Source of the DNA: Planomicrobium sp. Y74
Lineage (GTDB): Bacteria > Bacillota > Bacilli > Bacillales_A > Planococcaceae
Direction: 5' to 3'
Length of the DNA: 64,000 nt
Assembly (NCBI RefSeq): GCF_003668635.1
Contig: NZ_RCWH01000003.1
Span: 186,001 to 250,000 of the forward strand
Shown: in pieces, positions 42,824-51,057 of the stretch
Layout: every line of letters starts with the position of its first letter
Numbering within the stretch: position 1 is the first letter of the stretch
The notes under the pieces: model-generated
Seen by the model: only the letters and a program-made list of their open reading frames with translations
What the model was told of the DNA's origin: nothing
Databases searched by the model: none
Made by a program: the position numbers and the translations under genes

Positions 42824-42920
42824 AATCGACGATAAACGGTTGAAAATCGACGATAAACCTCGGAAAATCGACGATAAACAGTTAATAATCGACGATAAAA
42901 GGTGAAAAATCGACGATAAA
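42824..42920 (+). repeat. Array of five AATCGACGATAAA units, 21-nt period
   Basis: Units start at 42824, 42845, 42866, 42887 and 42908, exactly 21 nt apart, all identical over 13 nt. It lies just after NERD copy 2 and is followed 46 nt later by a copy of the palindrome. Confidence 0.95.
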
Positions 42921-42965
42921 CCCAAAACCCAGCATCCACCTCTCACCTTCAAACCCAATAATGAT

Positions 42966-42985
42966 GCTTTTCGCAGGCGAAAAGC
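42966..42985. repeat. Palindrome GCTTTTCGCAGGCGAAAAGC, copy 3
   Basis: Same arms as copies 1 and 2, with one centre base changed. Confidence 0.85.
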
Positions 42986-43040
42986 GATTTATTAAGATCG
43001 ACGCATCTTTTTAAATATAATTATCTTTCTAATCATAGAA

Positions 43041-43077
43041 AAAAGCGGTTGCGACTTTCGGAACCGCCTTTCTTTCG
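43041..43077 (+). terminator. Rho-independent terminator
   Basis: AAAGCGGTT/AACCGCCTTT stem with TCTTTCGTT after it; probably ends the NERD copy 2 transcript. Confidence 0.7.
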
Positions 43078-43098
43078 TTAATTGAAGAAAGAAGGAAG

Positions 43099-43118
43099 CT
43101 TTTCGCGCGCGAAAAGCC
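43099..43118. repeat. Palindrome GCTTTTCGCGCGCGAAAAGC, copy 4
   Basis: Same arms with a CG-type centre, fully self-complementary. The flank CCCCTTA matches that of copy 2. Confidence 0.85.
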
Positions 43119-43138
43119 CCTTAGTAAATTCAACCCCA

Positions 43139-43178
43139 TAAAAAAGATGGCCGCGAAATCATTTCGCGGCCATCTTTC
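43139..43178 (-). terminator. Rho-independent terminator of pbuE
   Basis: AAAGATGGCCGCGAAA/TTTCGCGGCCATCTTT stem; on the reverse strand TTTTATGGGG follows. Confidence 0.88.
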
Positions 43179-43181
43179 ACA

Positions 43182-44357
43182 TTACATACTCTCTATTTCT
43201 TTTTCATTCCGTTTAACCGCCGGACGCGTTAACGAGAAGACGGCAAAACCGAGTGCGCCGAGCACGATGACGGCACCGACCCAGGCGGTGCTGGTGACGG
43301 AACCGGTTTGCGCCAGCGTGAAGCCGCCGATTGCGGAACCTAGCGCGATGCCGACTTGCAGGGCGGAGTTATTGAAGCTCTGCTGAATGTCGGATGTGGT
43401 GGGATCCGTTTCGATCAGGTAGCTTTGCTGCGGCGGAGCGAGCGCCCAGCTTAACGCTGCCCAAACGACCATCACCGGCATGAAAATAACAAGTGAAAAT
43501 GTTGTGAACGGCAGCAGGAACAAAGAGACCGCGAATGCGGAAATGACGATGAGAATGCTTTTCTTCGAGCCGATCGAATCGGACATGGTGCCGCCGATTG
43601 CGCCGCCGCTTACTGCAGCGATACCGAATACCAGGTAACAGACGCTGACCCAGAAAGGATTCAAGTTCAACGTTGTCTCAAGAAACGGCGTGAAGTAGGC
43701 GTATACGGTGTAATGCCCTGCCAGCATGAACATCGTCGCCAGGTGAGCGGTGCCGATTTTTGCGCTTGCCACCGCTTTTAATTGCTGCTTCAACGGTATT
43801 GCCGTACTGCCCGGAATTGGCTGGATGTAAAGCGCGATCAACGCCATCGAGCCGACGGACAATGCTGCGATGCCGAGGAAGATGAAGCGCCATCCGAATG
43901 CATCTGAAATGAGGATGCCAAGCGGAACGCCGAGAACGAGTGACGAAGAGATGCCCATGAAAATAAGGCCGATCGCTTTTGCACGGTAAGGCGGTTCGAC
44001 GATTTTAGCGGCGATAGTGAGCGACAGTACGATGATCAGCGCTGTACTCGCAGCCGTCAAAATCCGTGCAATCATCATCCAGGTAAAATCAGGGCTGAAA
44101 AACGTCAGGATATTGCCGAGGAAAAAGATGAACAAGGAAATCAGATAAACTTTTTTGCGTTCAAAGCGGCTGGTCGCCACCAATAGGACGGGGCCGGCAA
44201 TCGCATAGACCAACGCGAATAGAGTGATCAGCTGGCCCGCTGAACTTACCGATACATCAAATTCATCGGCTATCGTCGGCAGGATTCCTCCGACAATCAG
44301 TTCCACAAGTCCGACTGCGACCGTGGATAAGGCTAAGATATAAACTTTCAAATTCAT
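43182..44357 (-). CDS. pbuE: PbuE-like purine efflux MFS transporter
   Basis: A 391-residue, 12-helix major facilitator. The start [44 protein letters not shown] and the blocks [20 protein letters not shown] and [39 protein letters not shown] closely match B. subtilis PbuE (YdhL), which exports adenine and hypoxanthine. The adenine riboswitch directly upstream supports this assignment independently. Confidence 0.93.
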   Translation of the reverse strand: MNLKVYILALSTVAVGLVELIVGGILPTIADEFDVSVSSAGQLITLFALVYAIAGPVLLVATSRFERKKVYLISLFIFFLGNILTFFSPDFTWMMIARILTAASTALIIVLSLTIAAKIVEPPYRAKAIGLIFMGISSSLVLGVPLGILISDAFGWRFIFLGIAALSVGSMALIALYIQPIPGSTAIPLKQQLKAVASAKIGTAHLATMFMLAGHYTVYAYFTPFLETTLNLNPFWVSVCYLVFGIAAVSGGAIGGTMSDSIGSKKSILIVISAFAVSLFLLPFTTFSLVIFMPVMVVWAALSWALAPPQQSYLIETDPTTSDIQQSFNNSALQVGIALGSAIGGFTLAQTGSVTSTAWVGAVIVLGALGFAVFSLTRPAVKRNEKEIESM

Positions 44358-44401
44358 TGCAATTACGCTTCCTTTCCAAAAAAATTGCTCTATTTGTCAG
44401 A

Positions 44402-44510
44402 AAATAAAAAAATCCTGATTACAGAAAACGAAAAGTCGTTTTCTGTAATCAGGATTTTGCGGTTCCTGGTAGAGACCCTTAAGCCGTATTCTTAAGGTTA
44501 TACAGAGAGT
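44402..44510 (-). promoter_or_regulatory. Adenine riboswitch with terminator
   Basis: On the reverse strand the purine aptamer reads CTGTATAACC, AATACGGCTTAAGGGTCTCTACCAGGAACCG and CTGATTACAG. The base that reads guanine or adenine (C74 in xpt) is U here, in GAUUAC, so adenine is predicted. The 3' half of the aptamer is also the 5' arm of a 23-bp terminator stem ending in TTTTTTTATTTT. This is the arrangement of the B. subtilis pbuE switch, in which adenine turns expression on. Confidence 0.95.
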
Positions 44511-44662
44511 ATGGGTGGTTCGATTGATTACTTTGAAAATCTTACTACATATAAATTTTTTGTGCAAGCCGGCAGATATGCACAATAAAAAATTTGAACG
44601 CGTTCACCACAAAAGGTATGATTTGAGAAACCATAATTATACATGAAAAGGAAGTGGCGGCA

Positions 44663-45727
44663 GTGCAGAAGAAATGGCTGATTTACGGAGCTTATGGCTA
44701 TACAGGGGAATTGATTGCGAGAGAAGCGAGAAAGCGTGGCTGGAACCCTGTACTGGCCGGCCGGAACCCCGAGATGCTCAATCAACTTGCCAAAGAGCTG
44801 GATATGGAAGCGAGGGTGTTTCCGGTTGGTCTGAATATGGCTGAGAACCTGTCTGACATTGCACTTGTGCTGCACTGCGCCGGTCCTTTCCAAAAGACGA
44901 GCGCACCGATGATTAATGCGTGCCTTGAAGCGGGAGCAGATTATATGGATATAACCGGTGAAATTTCCGTTTTCGAACACAGCTTTGCGCAAGATGCAAA
45001 AGCGAAAGAAGCGGGCATCACCATTTGTTCGGGTGTCGGATTCGATGTGATTCCGACCGACTGCACAGCGCTTAAGCTGAAAGAGCTGTTGCCGGATGCC
45101 ACGGCTCTTTCACTCGGCTTTGATTCTGATTCAGGCATTTCGCCGGGAACGTATAAAACGATGATCGAAGGGATGGGTTCCGGCAGTGCGGAGCGGCAAA
45201 ATGGTCAGCTGATTCCTGTGCCGATCGGAAGCCAGCGCAGGTCAATCGATTTCGGCCGCGGCATGCGTTCTGCCATGGGAATACCGTGGGGCGATGTGTC
45301 GACCGCATTTCATACGACAGGCATCCCGAACATCGCCACTTGGATCCCGATGAAAAAATCACGCATCGCCGGTGCCCGGTTGTTGAGCCCGGCCGGTTCG
45401 ATCCTTGCACTGCCGTTTATCCAGAAAAGATTGAAGAAATGGATCAGCCTGCGTGTAAAAGGGCCGGATGAAACACGGCGCGCGGGAGCTCCTGCTTATA
45501 TTTGGGGAGAAGCGAGGAACGAAACAGGTGTCGTAAAAACGGTCCGGATCAAAACGGCGAATGTCTACGACTTAACGGTTTTTGGTGCACTTGAATCGGT
45601 CAGCCGCTTGCTCGAGGGCGAGTTTCCAAAAGGCAGCTACACGCCTGCAATGCTTTTTGGATCAGGACTGATCGAAGAGTTGCCGGGTTCAGGGAAGTTT
45701 GAAGAAGAGACGATATATCCGGAATGA
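44663..45727 (+). CDS. Saccharopine dehydrogenase-like NAD(P)-binding protein
   Basis: A 354-residue protein with an N-terminal Rossmann motif, IYGAYGYTGELIARE, and the saccharopine dehydrogenase-like blocks VLHCAGPFQKTSAPMINACLEAGADYMDITGE and GVGFDVIPTDCTALKLKE. Members act as enoyl or other reductases with diverse substrates. GTG at 44663 has AAGGAAG about 10 nt upstream; a GTG at 44654 lies within that site. It is divergent from pbuE. Confidence 0.85.
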   Translation: MQKKWLIYGAYGYTGELIAREARKRGWNPVLAGRNPEMLNQLAKELDMEARVFPVGLNMAENLSDIALVLHCAGPFQKTSAPMINACLEAGADYMDITGEISVFEHSFAQDAKAKEAGITICSGVGFDVIPTDCTALKLKELLPDATALSLGFDSDSGISPGTYKTMIEGMGSGSAERQNGQLIPVPIGSQRRSIDFGRGMRSAMGIPWGDVSTAFHTTGIPNIATWIPMKKSRIAGARLLSPAGSILALPFIQKRLKKWISLRVKGPDETRRAGAPAYIWGEARNETGVVKTVRIKTANVYDLTVFGALESVSRLLEGEFPKGSYTPAMLFGSGLIEELPGSGKFEEETIYPE

Positions 45728-45760
45728 TAAATGCCGGTCCGAACATTGTCTAAAAAGGCA

Positions 45761-45808
45761 AAAGCAATCCAGGAGAAGCGTGGCTTCTATAGACTGGATT
45801 GCTTTTAT
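45761..45808 (+). terminator. Rho-independent terminator
   Basis: AAAGCAATCCAG/CTGGATTGCTTT outer stem with an inner AGAAGC/GCTTCT hairpin, then TATTTATTT. Confidence 0.88.
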
Positions 45809-45882
45809 TTATTTCCGATTCTGAAACTTCCAAGACCACTTGAACGAACCAATGGAATAGCAGCAGACAGGGAGGGAAACCT

Positions 45883-46248
45883 TTGAAACGAAATCGGATA
45901 AAGGTACTTGTATTGTTATTAAGTGCATTGGTGCTTCTAAGCGCTTGTTCAACTTTAAATGCTAATAATTCATCCGCTGACTGGGCCTTTTCATTTGTCG
46001 TCTGGGATGATTATATCTATCAGCTAGGCGATGAATACGTGCTGGATGTGGATGAAGAGATTGGTGAAGTCACGGTTTATTCCGATATGGAAAGCTCTTA
46101 TAAGAGGAATTTCTCCAATGAATACGAGAAAGGGACAAAGTATTATTCCATCAATGGAACCAGTACGGATGAAGCGATTGCGGTTCAAGAAGAAGATGGC
46201 ACGTACAGGAAAGCGTTCAGAGATTGGGAATATGAGCGGAATGAATAA
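45883..46248 (+). CDS. Hypothetical lipoprotein
   Basis: A 121-residue protein with a lipoprotein signal peptide: basic MKRNRIK, hydrophobic core, and lipobox LLSAC with Cys22. The mature part is acidic and mostly beta-strand. TTG is the start, with GGAGGG 6 nt upstream. I do not recognise the mature domain. Confidence 0.7.
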   Translation: MKRNRIKVLVLLLSALVLLSACSTLNANNSSADWAFSFVVWDDYIYQLGDEYVLDVDEEIGEVTVYSDMESSYKRNFSNEYEKGTKYYSINGTSTDEAIAVQEEDGTYRKAFRDWEYERNE

Positions 46249-46406
46249 AGAGTGCCATCTGGTTTAATAGGACCCCCTCCAGTTGGACTGGATAGGAGGA
46301 ATGGGGTAACATGAAATGGATAAATTCCCTTGTCGTCTTTTACATGACTGAAAATTTAATATGAAGATAGGGAAATGAAGCAATTGAATCAGCAGGAGGG
46401 AATACA

Positions 46407-46967
46407 ATGGAGACGAAAATTCCAGCACTTACATCTTCAATGCGTCAAACCGATGGGGCTCATATCTTTTATCTGAGTGAAGAAAAAGAGGCTTACATCA
46501 ATAATATTCTGGTTTTTATTTTGGATGGCATTCGAAATGGTGACTATATATTTATAGTTGAAAATCCGCGTCTTACTCCGCTAATCACTCAGCGACTGGA
46601 GCAGTTGGTGACGGAAGAGGAATTGAAATCGGTACGGTTCGCCAATAACTTCGAGTTCTATTGGAGCGAAGGGGATTTTCTTCCGGTATCAATCATTGAA
46701 TACTTCAAAAAAACACTTAATGCAGCAACAAGTGGTGGCCAGTTTTTCCGGACTTGGGGCCATATTGAATGGGGAAGCGGGAATGATGTGGAGAAAGAGA
46801 TTCTTACTTACGATAAAAGCGCAACTCAGTTCATTTCTGAAAATAAATTCATCGCAGTTTGTGCCTATGATTTACCGCGAGTTTCAGAGGGATTGCAGGA
46901 GCAATTACGGGCTCGGCACAATTACCTGATGGAAGACAATTGCATTAACGAGATTACTGCTTTTTAA
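46407..46967 (+). CDS. MEDS-domain protein
   Basis: A 186-residue protein that fits the MEDS (DcmR sensory) domain. It has HIFYLSEEKEAYINNILVFILDGIRNGDYIFIVENPRLTPLI at the N-terminus, FFRTWGHIEWGSGN in the middle and FIAVCAYDLPRVSEG at the end. MEDS domains sense signals in regulators and kinases; this one has no output domain. AGGAGG lies before the ATG. It stands about 1 kb from an RsbR-like STAS gene, suggesting but not proving a shared stress pathway. Confidence 0.82.
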   Translation: METKIPALTSSMRQTDGAHIFYLSEEKEAYINNILVFILDGIRNGDYIFIVENPRLTPLITQRLEQLVTEEELKSVRFANNFEFYWSEGDFLPVSIIEYFKKTLNAATSGGQFFRTWGHIEWGSGNDVEKEILTYDKSATQFISENKFIAVCAYDLPRVSEGLQEQLRARHNYLMEDNCINEITAF

Positions 46968-47062
46968 AGGTATTTTAGATTCTGGAAGTTGTCGTACTCC
47001 ACTTCCGCGTCCGTTAGTATAAGCCCATTCTTTCACGATCTTTCTATCAATTTTAAATCCGT

Positions 47063-47809
47063 TCAAATAAATCTATGTAAATATCCATCAAATATCTTGT
47101 TCATAACTTTCGGGGTATTTTCTATATAGACATTGATTTGTTCCAGGTTCGATTCGAAGTTGTCAGCGGTGCTTTCCTCTGTCGGAAAATCGGAAATTCC
47201 TTTAATGATAATGCACTCAACATCATTTTTCTTGCAGATATAAGCAATTGCACCCGCTTCTGTATCGGCTATTATGATGTTGTTTTCTTTAAGTTCCAAA
47301 TAATCCTTCCACATAACTACTGCTTTATCCGCAGTGCCGATAGTTCCGGTATTAAAATCATTTCCGTATTTTGATACATCAATATCGACTATGAAGGATT
47401 GCTTAATGAAAGGTTCGATTTCTTTTACTGTGCAATCATATTGAACAGCTTTATCGGGTACAAAAATATCCAAATTACTGAACTTATCTTCAATCCCGGC
47501 ACATGTTCCAGCAACGATTACCTTAGTTAAGTTGAATTTAGAAATCATATACTGATTACCGCCGACACCATTTACTTTTCTTATGCCGGTACTATAAAAA
47601 ACAAGCTCAGCATTATTAATAGTCCTCGTAAAATATTCGCCATAAGGATAACAGAAACGTTCGTTATTTTTTATGCTGAAGTATTCCAATGTCGCTTCAT
47701 ATTCCCACTTCGTCGCTATACTTATTCCTATCACTGACTTATCACCCTGCCTCGTAAGTTGAATAAATTCGTTCTGAGCTACAACCATTATATTAACATA
47801 AAATCCCAT
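47063..47809 (-). CDS. Nucleoside phosphorylase / MTA nucleosidase-like protein
   Basis: A 248-residue protein with the purine nucleoside phosphorylase / 5'-methylthioadenosine nucleosidase fold. VIVAGTCAGIEDKFSNLDIFVPDKAVQYD is the usual ribose/base region, and IADTEAGAIAYICKKNDVECIIIKGISDFP holds the acidic base-recognition residue. The gene is visibly more AT-rich than its neighbours, and neither ATG candidate (47809 or 47788) has a clear ribosome site. This suggests recent acquisition or poor expression. The substrate is unknown. Confidence 0.75.
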   Translation of the reverse strand: MGFYVNIMVVAQNEFIQLTRQGDKSVIGISIATKWEYEATLEYFSIKNNERFCYPYGEYFTRTINNAELVFYSTGIRKVNGVGGNQYMISKFNLTKVIVAGTCAGIEDKFSNLDIFVPDKAVQYDCTVKEIEPFIKQSFIVDIDVSKYGNDFNTGTIGTADKAVVMWKDYLELKENNIIIADTEAGAIAYICKKNDVECIIIKGISDFPTEESTADNFESNLEQINVYIENTPKVMNKIFDGYLHRFI

Positions 47810-47857
47810 TTATTCTATTCAAAATCCGCTTTATTTTAAGTACATTGCTCACTAATG

Positions 47858-47882
47858 GTTTAGCCAGGAAATCTGGGGGAAT
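47858..47882 (+). promoter_or_regulatory. Possible sigma-B-type promoter
   Basis: GTTTAG, 13 nt, GGGAAT closely matches the sigma-B consensus GTTTAA-N12-14-GGGTAT. It lies upstream of an RsbR-like STAS gene. Confidence 0.45.
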
Positions 47883-47949
47883 AGTAAGAAAAAATATTTT
47901 ATATAAGTTTTGTATAATTAATTACGAGACAGACTGCAAGGAGAGAGGA

Positions 47950-48765
47950 ATGGACAATATACTTCATAAAGTAGCAAGATTCATCAAAGAAGAAAATAAT
48001 ACCTTAACAGAGAATTTGTTGGTGCAGGCAACAGAAGAGCTGCAGTTAAATTTATCGAATGACCAGCTGGCCAAACATTGTGAATTGATCGGGCTGCTTT
48101 TGGATAAGGTGGCGCTAGGCTTATTAAGCACCCGCCAGGAAACATTGGATATGGAAATGGATTATGATATCGATCATTTCTTTTACTACGATGGGACGCT
48201 TCTGAAAAATACGGTTGAAATCATCAGTACTTTCCGGCTGTCGCTTCTGCAGGAGTTGCAGGAGAGGGGCGTACTGGAGAACAGCAGTGCCGCTGAAATT
48301 TCCAGGCTTTATCATCATGTGATTTACATTTTTGATGATGCACTTCGGAAAACGACAACAAATTTCAATCTTGAAAACCAGAAAATACTGGATGCCAATG
48401 AACAGGAAATTATGGAGTTGGCTGCGCCGATCGTTCCGATCAAAAGGGGAGTTGGCGTCATGCCGCTCATCGGTGAATTCACCGATTCGAGGGCAACTTA
48501 TCTTTCAACGGAAGTCATTCCGAAGGTAGTGGATTTGGACATTGAGCAACTCGTAATCGACTTTTCAGGAATCCACCACTTCGATACAAATGTGGCACAG
48601 CAGATTTTTCAGATTCGGGATATTTTGCAGTTGCTTGGAATAAAACCGGTGTTGACGGGGATTCGGCCGGTGATTGCGCATACCGCTGTCAGCTTGGGTA
48701 TCAACTTGAGTGACATGCAGACTTACGGGACTGTTAAAGAATTTTTGGAGGTAAACGAACATTAG
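47950..48765 (+). CDS. RsbR-like STAS-domain protein
   Basis: A 271-residue protein with a helical N-terminal sensor-like domain and a C-terminal STAS domain. The STAS core is LVIDFSGIHHFDTNVAQQIFQI followed by KPVLTGIRPVIA. The DT pair expected at the phosphorylation site is intact, unlike in the STAS protein at 16.3 kb. It is probably a stressosome component upstream of sigma-B. AAGGAGAGAGG lies before the ATG at 47950; the frame upstream to 47845 has no site. Confidence 0.88.
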   Translation: MDNILHKVARFIKEENNTLTENLLVQATEELQLNLSNDQLAKHCELIGLLLDKVALGLLSTRQETLDMEMDYDIDHFFYYDGTLLKNTVEIISTFRLSLLQELQERGVLENSSAAEISRLYHHVIYIFDDALRKTTTNFNLENQKILDANEQEIMELAAPIVPIKRGVGVMPLIGEFTDSRATYLSTEVIPKVVDLDIEQLVIDFSGIHHFDTNVAQQIFQIRDILQLLGIKPVLTGIRPVIAHTAVSLGINLSDMQTYGTVKEFLEVNEH

Positions 48766-48769
48766 GGAG

Positions 48770-48806
48770 AAATCGTCGGCGGAATATTGAGCTGACGATT
48801 TTTTTG
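48770..48806 (+). terminator. Rho-independent terminator
   Basis: AAATCGTCGGC pairs with GCTGACGATTT, 10-nt loop, then TTTTGAC. Confidence 0.88.
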
Positions 48807-48855
48807 ACTTGTCAGCGTTATTTATATGAAATTACAAAAAAATTAAATGCCGTGC

Positions 48856-49128
48856 TTGACTTGTTTTCAGAACATGCTAAGATTATGAAAATTGAAAGCG
48901 GCTATACGAACGTTGAATGATGATTGAGTAGGCTAATTGCAGGCAGCAGGAAGAGACTGGATGGGTGGTGCAAATTCAGGCAGCAATTTAGGTGAATTAC
49001 GCCATCTGTAATTTCGACGATGAATGAAGTGGATGTTCCGGCGAGAAACCGGGATGTCAAATTGGGTGGTAACGCGGAGAAAGTCTTCGTCCCTTTGTTT
49101 AGGGGACGTGGGCTTTCTTTTTTTCGTT
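48856..49128 (+). promoter_or_regulatory. Promoter and T-box leader
   Basis: TTGACT and TAAGAT with 16 nt between form the promoter. The leader has T-box hallmarks: the stem I region, GAAACCGGGATG, the antiterminator T-box TGGGTGGTAACGCGG (49063-49077), and a terminator GTCTTCGTCCC/GGGGACGTGGGC with CTTTCTTTTTTT. The specifier region reads GGTGAATTACGCC; UAC (Tyr) is my preferred codon, UUA (Leu) is the alternative. Uncharged tRNA should open the terminator and allow transporter expression. Confidence 0.92.
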
Positions 49129-49162
49129 ATAAATACTTTTCAGAATCCAGGGGGAATCGGCA

Positions 49163-50548
49163 ATGTTTCGTATCAAAGCAGTGTTATCACCGAGTTTTAC
49201 AGAAGCGGTTGTGCTTACAGCCATCATCGTAGCAATCATCAGTTCCAGTATCATCTTTTTTGAAGCTCCTCCTCATGTGCCAATCTTGTTATCCATTTTG
49301 TTACTGATTTGTTATGGATTGATCAAGAAGATATCGTACAAGGAATTGGAACGCGGTTTAGTGGAAGGCGCGGGAGCGGGAATGAGCGCGGTATTCCTGT
49401 TTTTCTTCATCGGTATCCTGATCAGCAGTTGGATGTTGAGCGGCACCATTCCGACTTTGATTTTTGCTGGCTTTAATCTGGTTACGCCGCTCTTTTTCTT
49501 TGCCATCGTCTTTATCATCACTTCAATCATCGGCTTATCCATCGGCAGTTCCTTAACCACCGTCGCTACAGTGGGTGTGGCTGTTATCGGAATTGCCGGC
49601 GCACTTGATCTGTCGCTTGCCGTCACGGCGGGTGCCATTGTTTCCGGTGCATTCTTCGGCGATAAAATGTCTCCGCTATCGGACACAACAAACCTGGCAT
49701 CGTCAATTGTAGGCGTCGATCTGTTTGAACACATCCGGAACATGAGCTGGACGACAATTCCGGCATTCCTTCTGACACTGATTATCTTCGGGCTCATGTC
49801 CCCGTCGATCACACTCGACAATACGGCAGATATTGCGCTGTTTAAAGAAGGGTTGCTGGAGACCGGCTTGATTCATTGGTACTCAGTCATTCCTTTACTC
49901 GTCCTAATCGCATTGACGATTATGAAAGTGCCGGCGTTAATGACACTGGCTGCAAGCTCGATTGCTGCAATTATCGTTGCGCTGTTTCATCAAAGCCTTC
50001 AAGTTTCACAAACGCTCGGTGTTTTATTCGGCGGCTATGTCTCGGCGACCGGCATTGAAGAAATTGATGCACTTCTTTCGAGAGGCGGCATGGAAAGCAT
50101 GTTCTTTACCATCGGACTGGTGTTGCTGGCACTCAGCATGGGCGGCTTATTATTCACTTTAGGAATCGTTCAATGTTTACTAATGAAAATTGAAAGCCTG
50201 TTGAAAAAGGTTGCTTCCGTTATAGTAGCCTCTGCTTTGACTGCAATCGGCATCAACATCCTGATCGGAGAACAGTACCTGTCGATTCTGCTAACGGGAC
50301 AGGCATTTCAAGAGCCTTACGAAAAGCTGGGGCTGGCAGGCAAGAATTTGAGCCGGGTCATGGAAGATGCCGGAACGGTTGTGAATCCACTCGTTCCATG
50401 GAGCGTCTGCGGTATTTTCATCACGTCTGTCCTTGGTGTATCAACTCTTGAATACTTGCCGTTCGCGTTCTTCTGTCTATTGTCACCAGTTTTGACTGTT
50501 CTGTTTGGAATCAGCGGAAAAACGTTGACTTACACTAAAAATGCCTAA
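49163..50548 (+). CDS. NhaC-family Na+/H+ antiporter, probable amino-acid-linked transporter
   Basis: A 461-residue membrane protein with about 11-12 helices of the NhaC family. IGLSIGSSLTTVATVGVAVIGIAGALDLS and GAFFGDKMSPLSDTTNLASSIVGVDLFEHI are hallmark blocks. T-box control means expression follows the charging of one tRNA, so it probably moves an amino acid (tyrosine if the specifier is UAC), as proposed for YheL-like T-box-controlled NhaC proteins. AGGGGGAATCGGCA precedes the ATG. Confidence 0.9.
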   Translation: MFRIKAVLSPSFTEAVVLTAIIVAIISSSIIFFEAPPHVPILLSILLLICYGLIKKISYKELERGLVEGAGAGMSAVFLFFFIGILISSWMLSGTIPTLIFAGFNLVTPLFFFAIVFIITSIIGLSIGSSLTTVATVGVAVIGIAGALDLSLAVTAGAIVSGAFFGDKMSPLSDTTNLASSIVGVDLFEHIRNMSWTTIPAFLLTLIIFGLMSPSITLDNTADIALFKEGLLETGLIHWYSVIPLLVLIALTIMKVPALMTLAASSIAAIIVALFHQSLQVSQTLGVLFGGYVSATGIEEIDALLSRGGMESMFFTIGLVLLALSMGGLLFTLGIVQCLLMKIESLLKKVASVIVASALTAIGINILIGEQYLSILLTGQAFQEPYEKLGLAGKNLSRVMEDAGTVVNPLVPWSVCGIFITSVLGVSTLEYLPFAFFCLLSPVLTVLFGISGKTLTYTKNA

Positions 50549-50680
50549 GGACGACGGTAGTTTAGGAAAAGCAGTCCTGATTCCTGAATGTTAGTGGCTG
50601 TTTCTGCCAGCTTCGTTTACCATAGACGGTAGAAGCCAACCAGCAGGAATCCACCATTCGAGTATGAAAGGAGTTTTCAT

Positions 50681-51001
50681 ATGGAAGTCGGAATTGAAAT
50701 TTTCCGCATTGTCCTGCCCATTATTTTTGTAGGAGCGATTTCGCTCTTTGTAATTCTCAGACTTAAAGGGAAGCAGAAGAGGGGGACACTCGGCAAGCAA
50801 GATACAACAGCTGCCCAGAGTTTGCTGGACAGTCTGATTCCTTTGGGAATGGTATTTGGTACTGCACTTGGTTTAGTCCTTAGTATGTTCTTTCCGTTTT
50901 CACTGGCAACAGGCATTACGTTTGGCGCCGGACTGGGGCTGCTCGGCGGTTATTTTGCTTATGAATTTTACAGTAAGCAAGAAGAGCCGAATATCCATTA
51001 G
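50681..51001 (+). CDS. Hypothetical small membrane protein
   Basis: A 106-residue protein with three predicted helices (about 6-27, 55-72 and 75-95) and a short basic loop after the first. The last two form a glycine-rich pair. AAAGGAG lies 7 nt before the ATG. No family is recognised. Confidence 0.7.
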   Translation: MEVGIEIFRIVLPIIFVGAISLFVILRLKGKQKRGTLGKQDTTAAQSLLDSLIPLGMVFGTALGLVLSMFFPFSLATGITFGAGLGLLGGYFAYEFYSKQEEPNIH

Positions 51002-51006
51002 AGAAT

Positions 51007-51057
51007 AAAAGCAGTGAAACAGTCAGGAATTAAGCTGACCGTTTCACTGCTTTTTAT
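51007..51057. terminator. Rho-independent terminator between converging genes
   Basis: AAAGCAGTGAAAC/GTTTCACTGCTTT outer stem with an inner GTCAG/CTGAC hairpin, then TTATATA. Confidence 0.88.

Noticed and set aside
5038..42920. CRISPR arrays
   Set aside because: Spacers are only 7-13 nt, units are 7-13 nt, spacer ends are partly conserved and no cas genes are present.
46311..46364. 17-codon frame upstream of the MEDS gene
   Set aside because: Too short, with a ribosome site 10 nt away and no other support.
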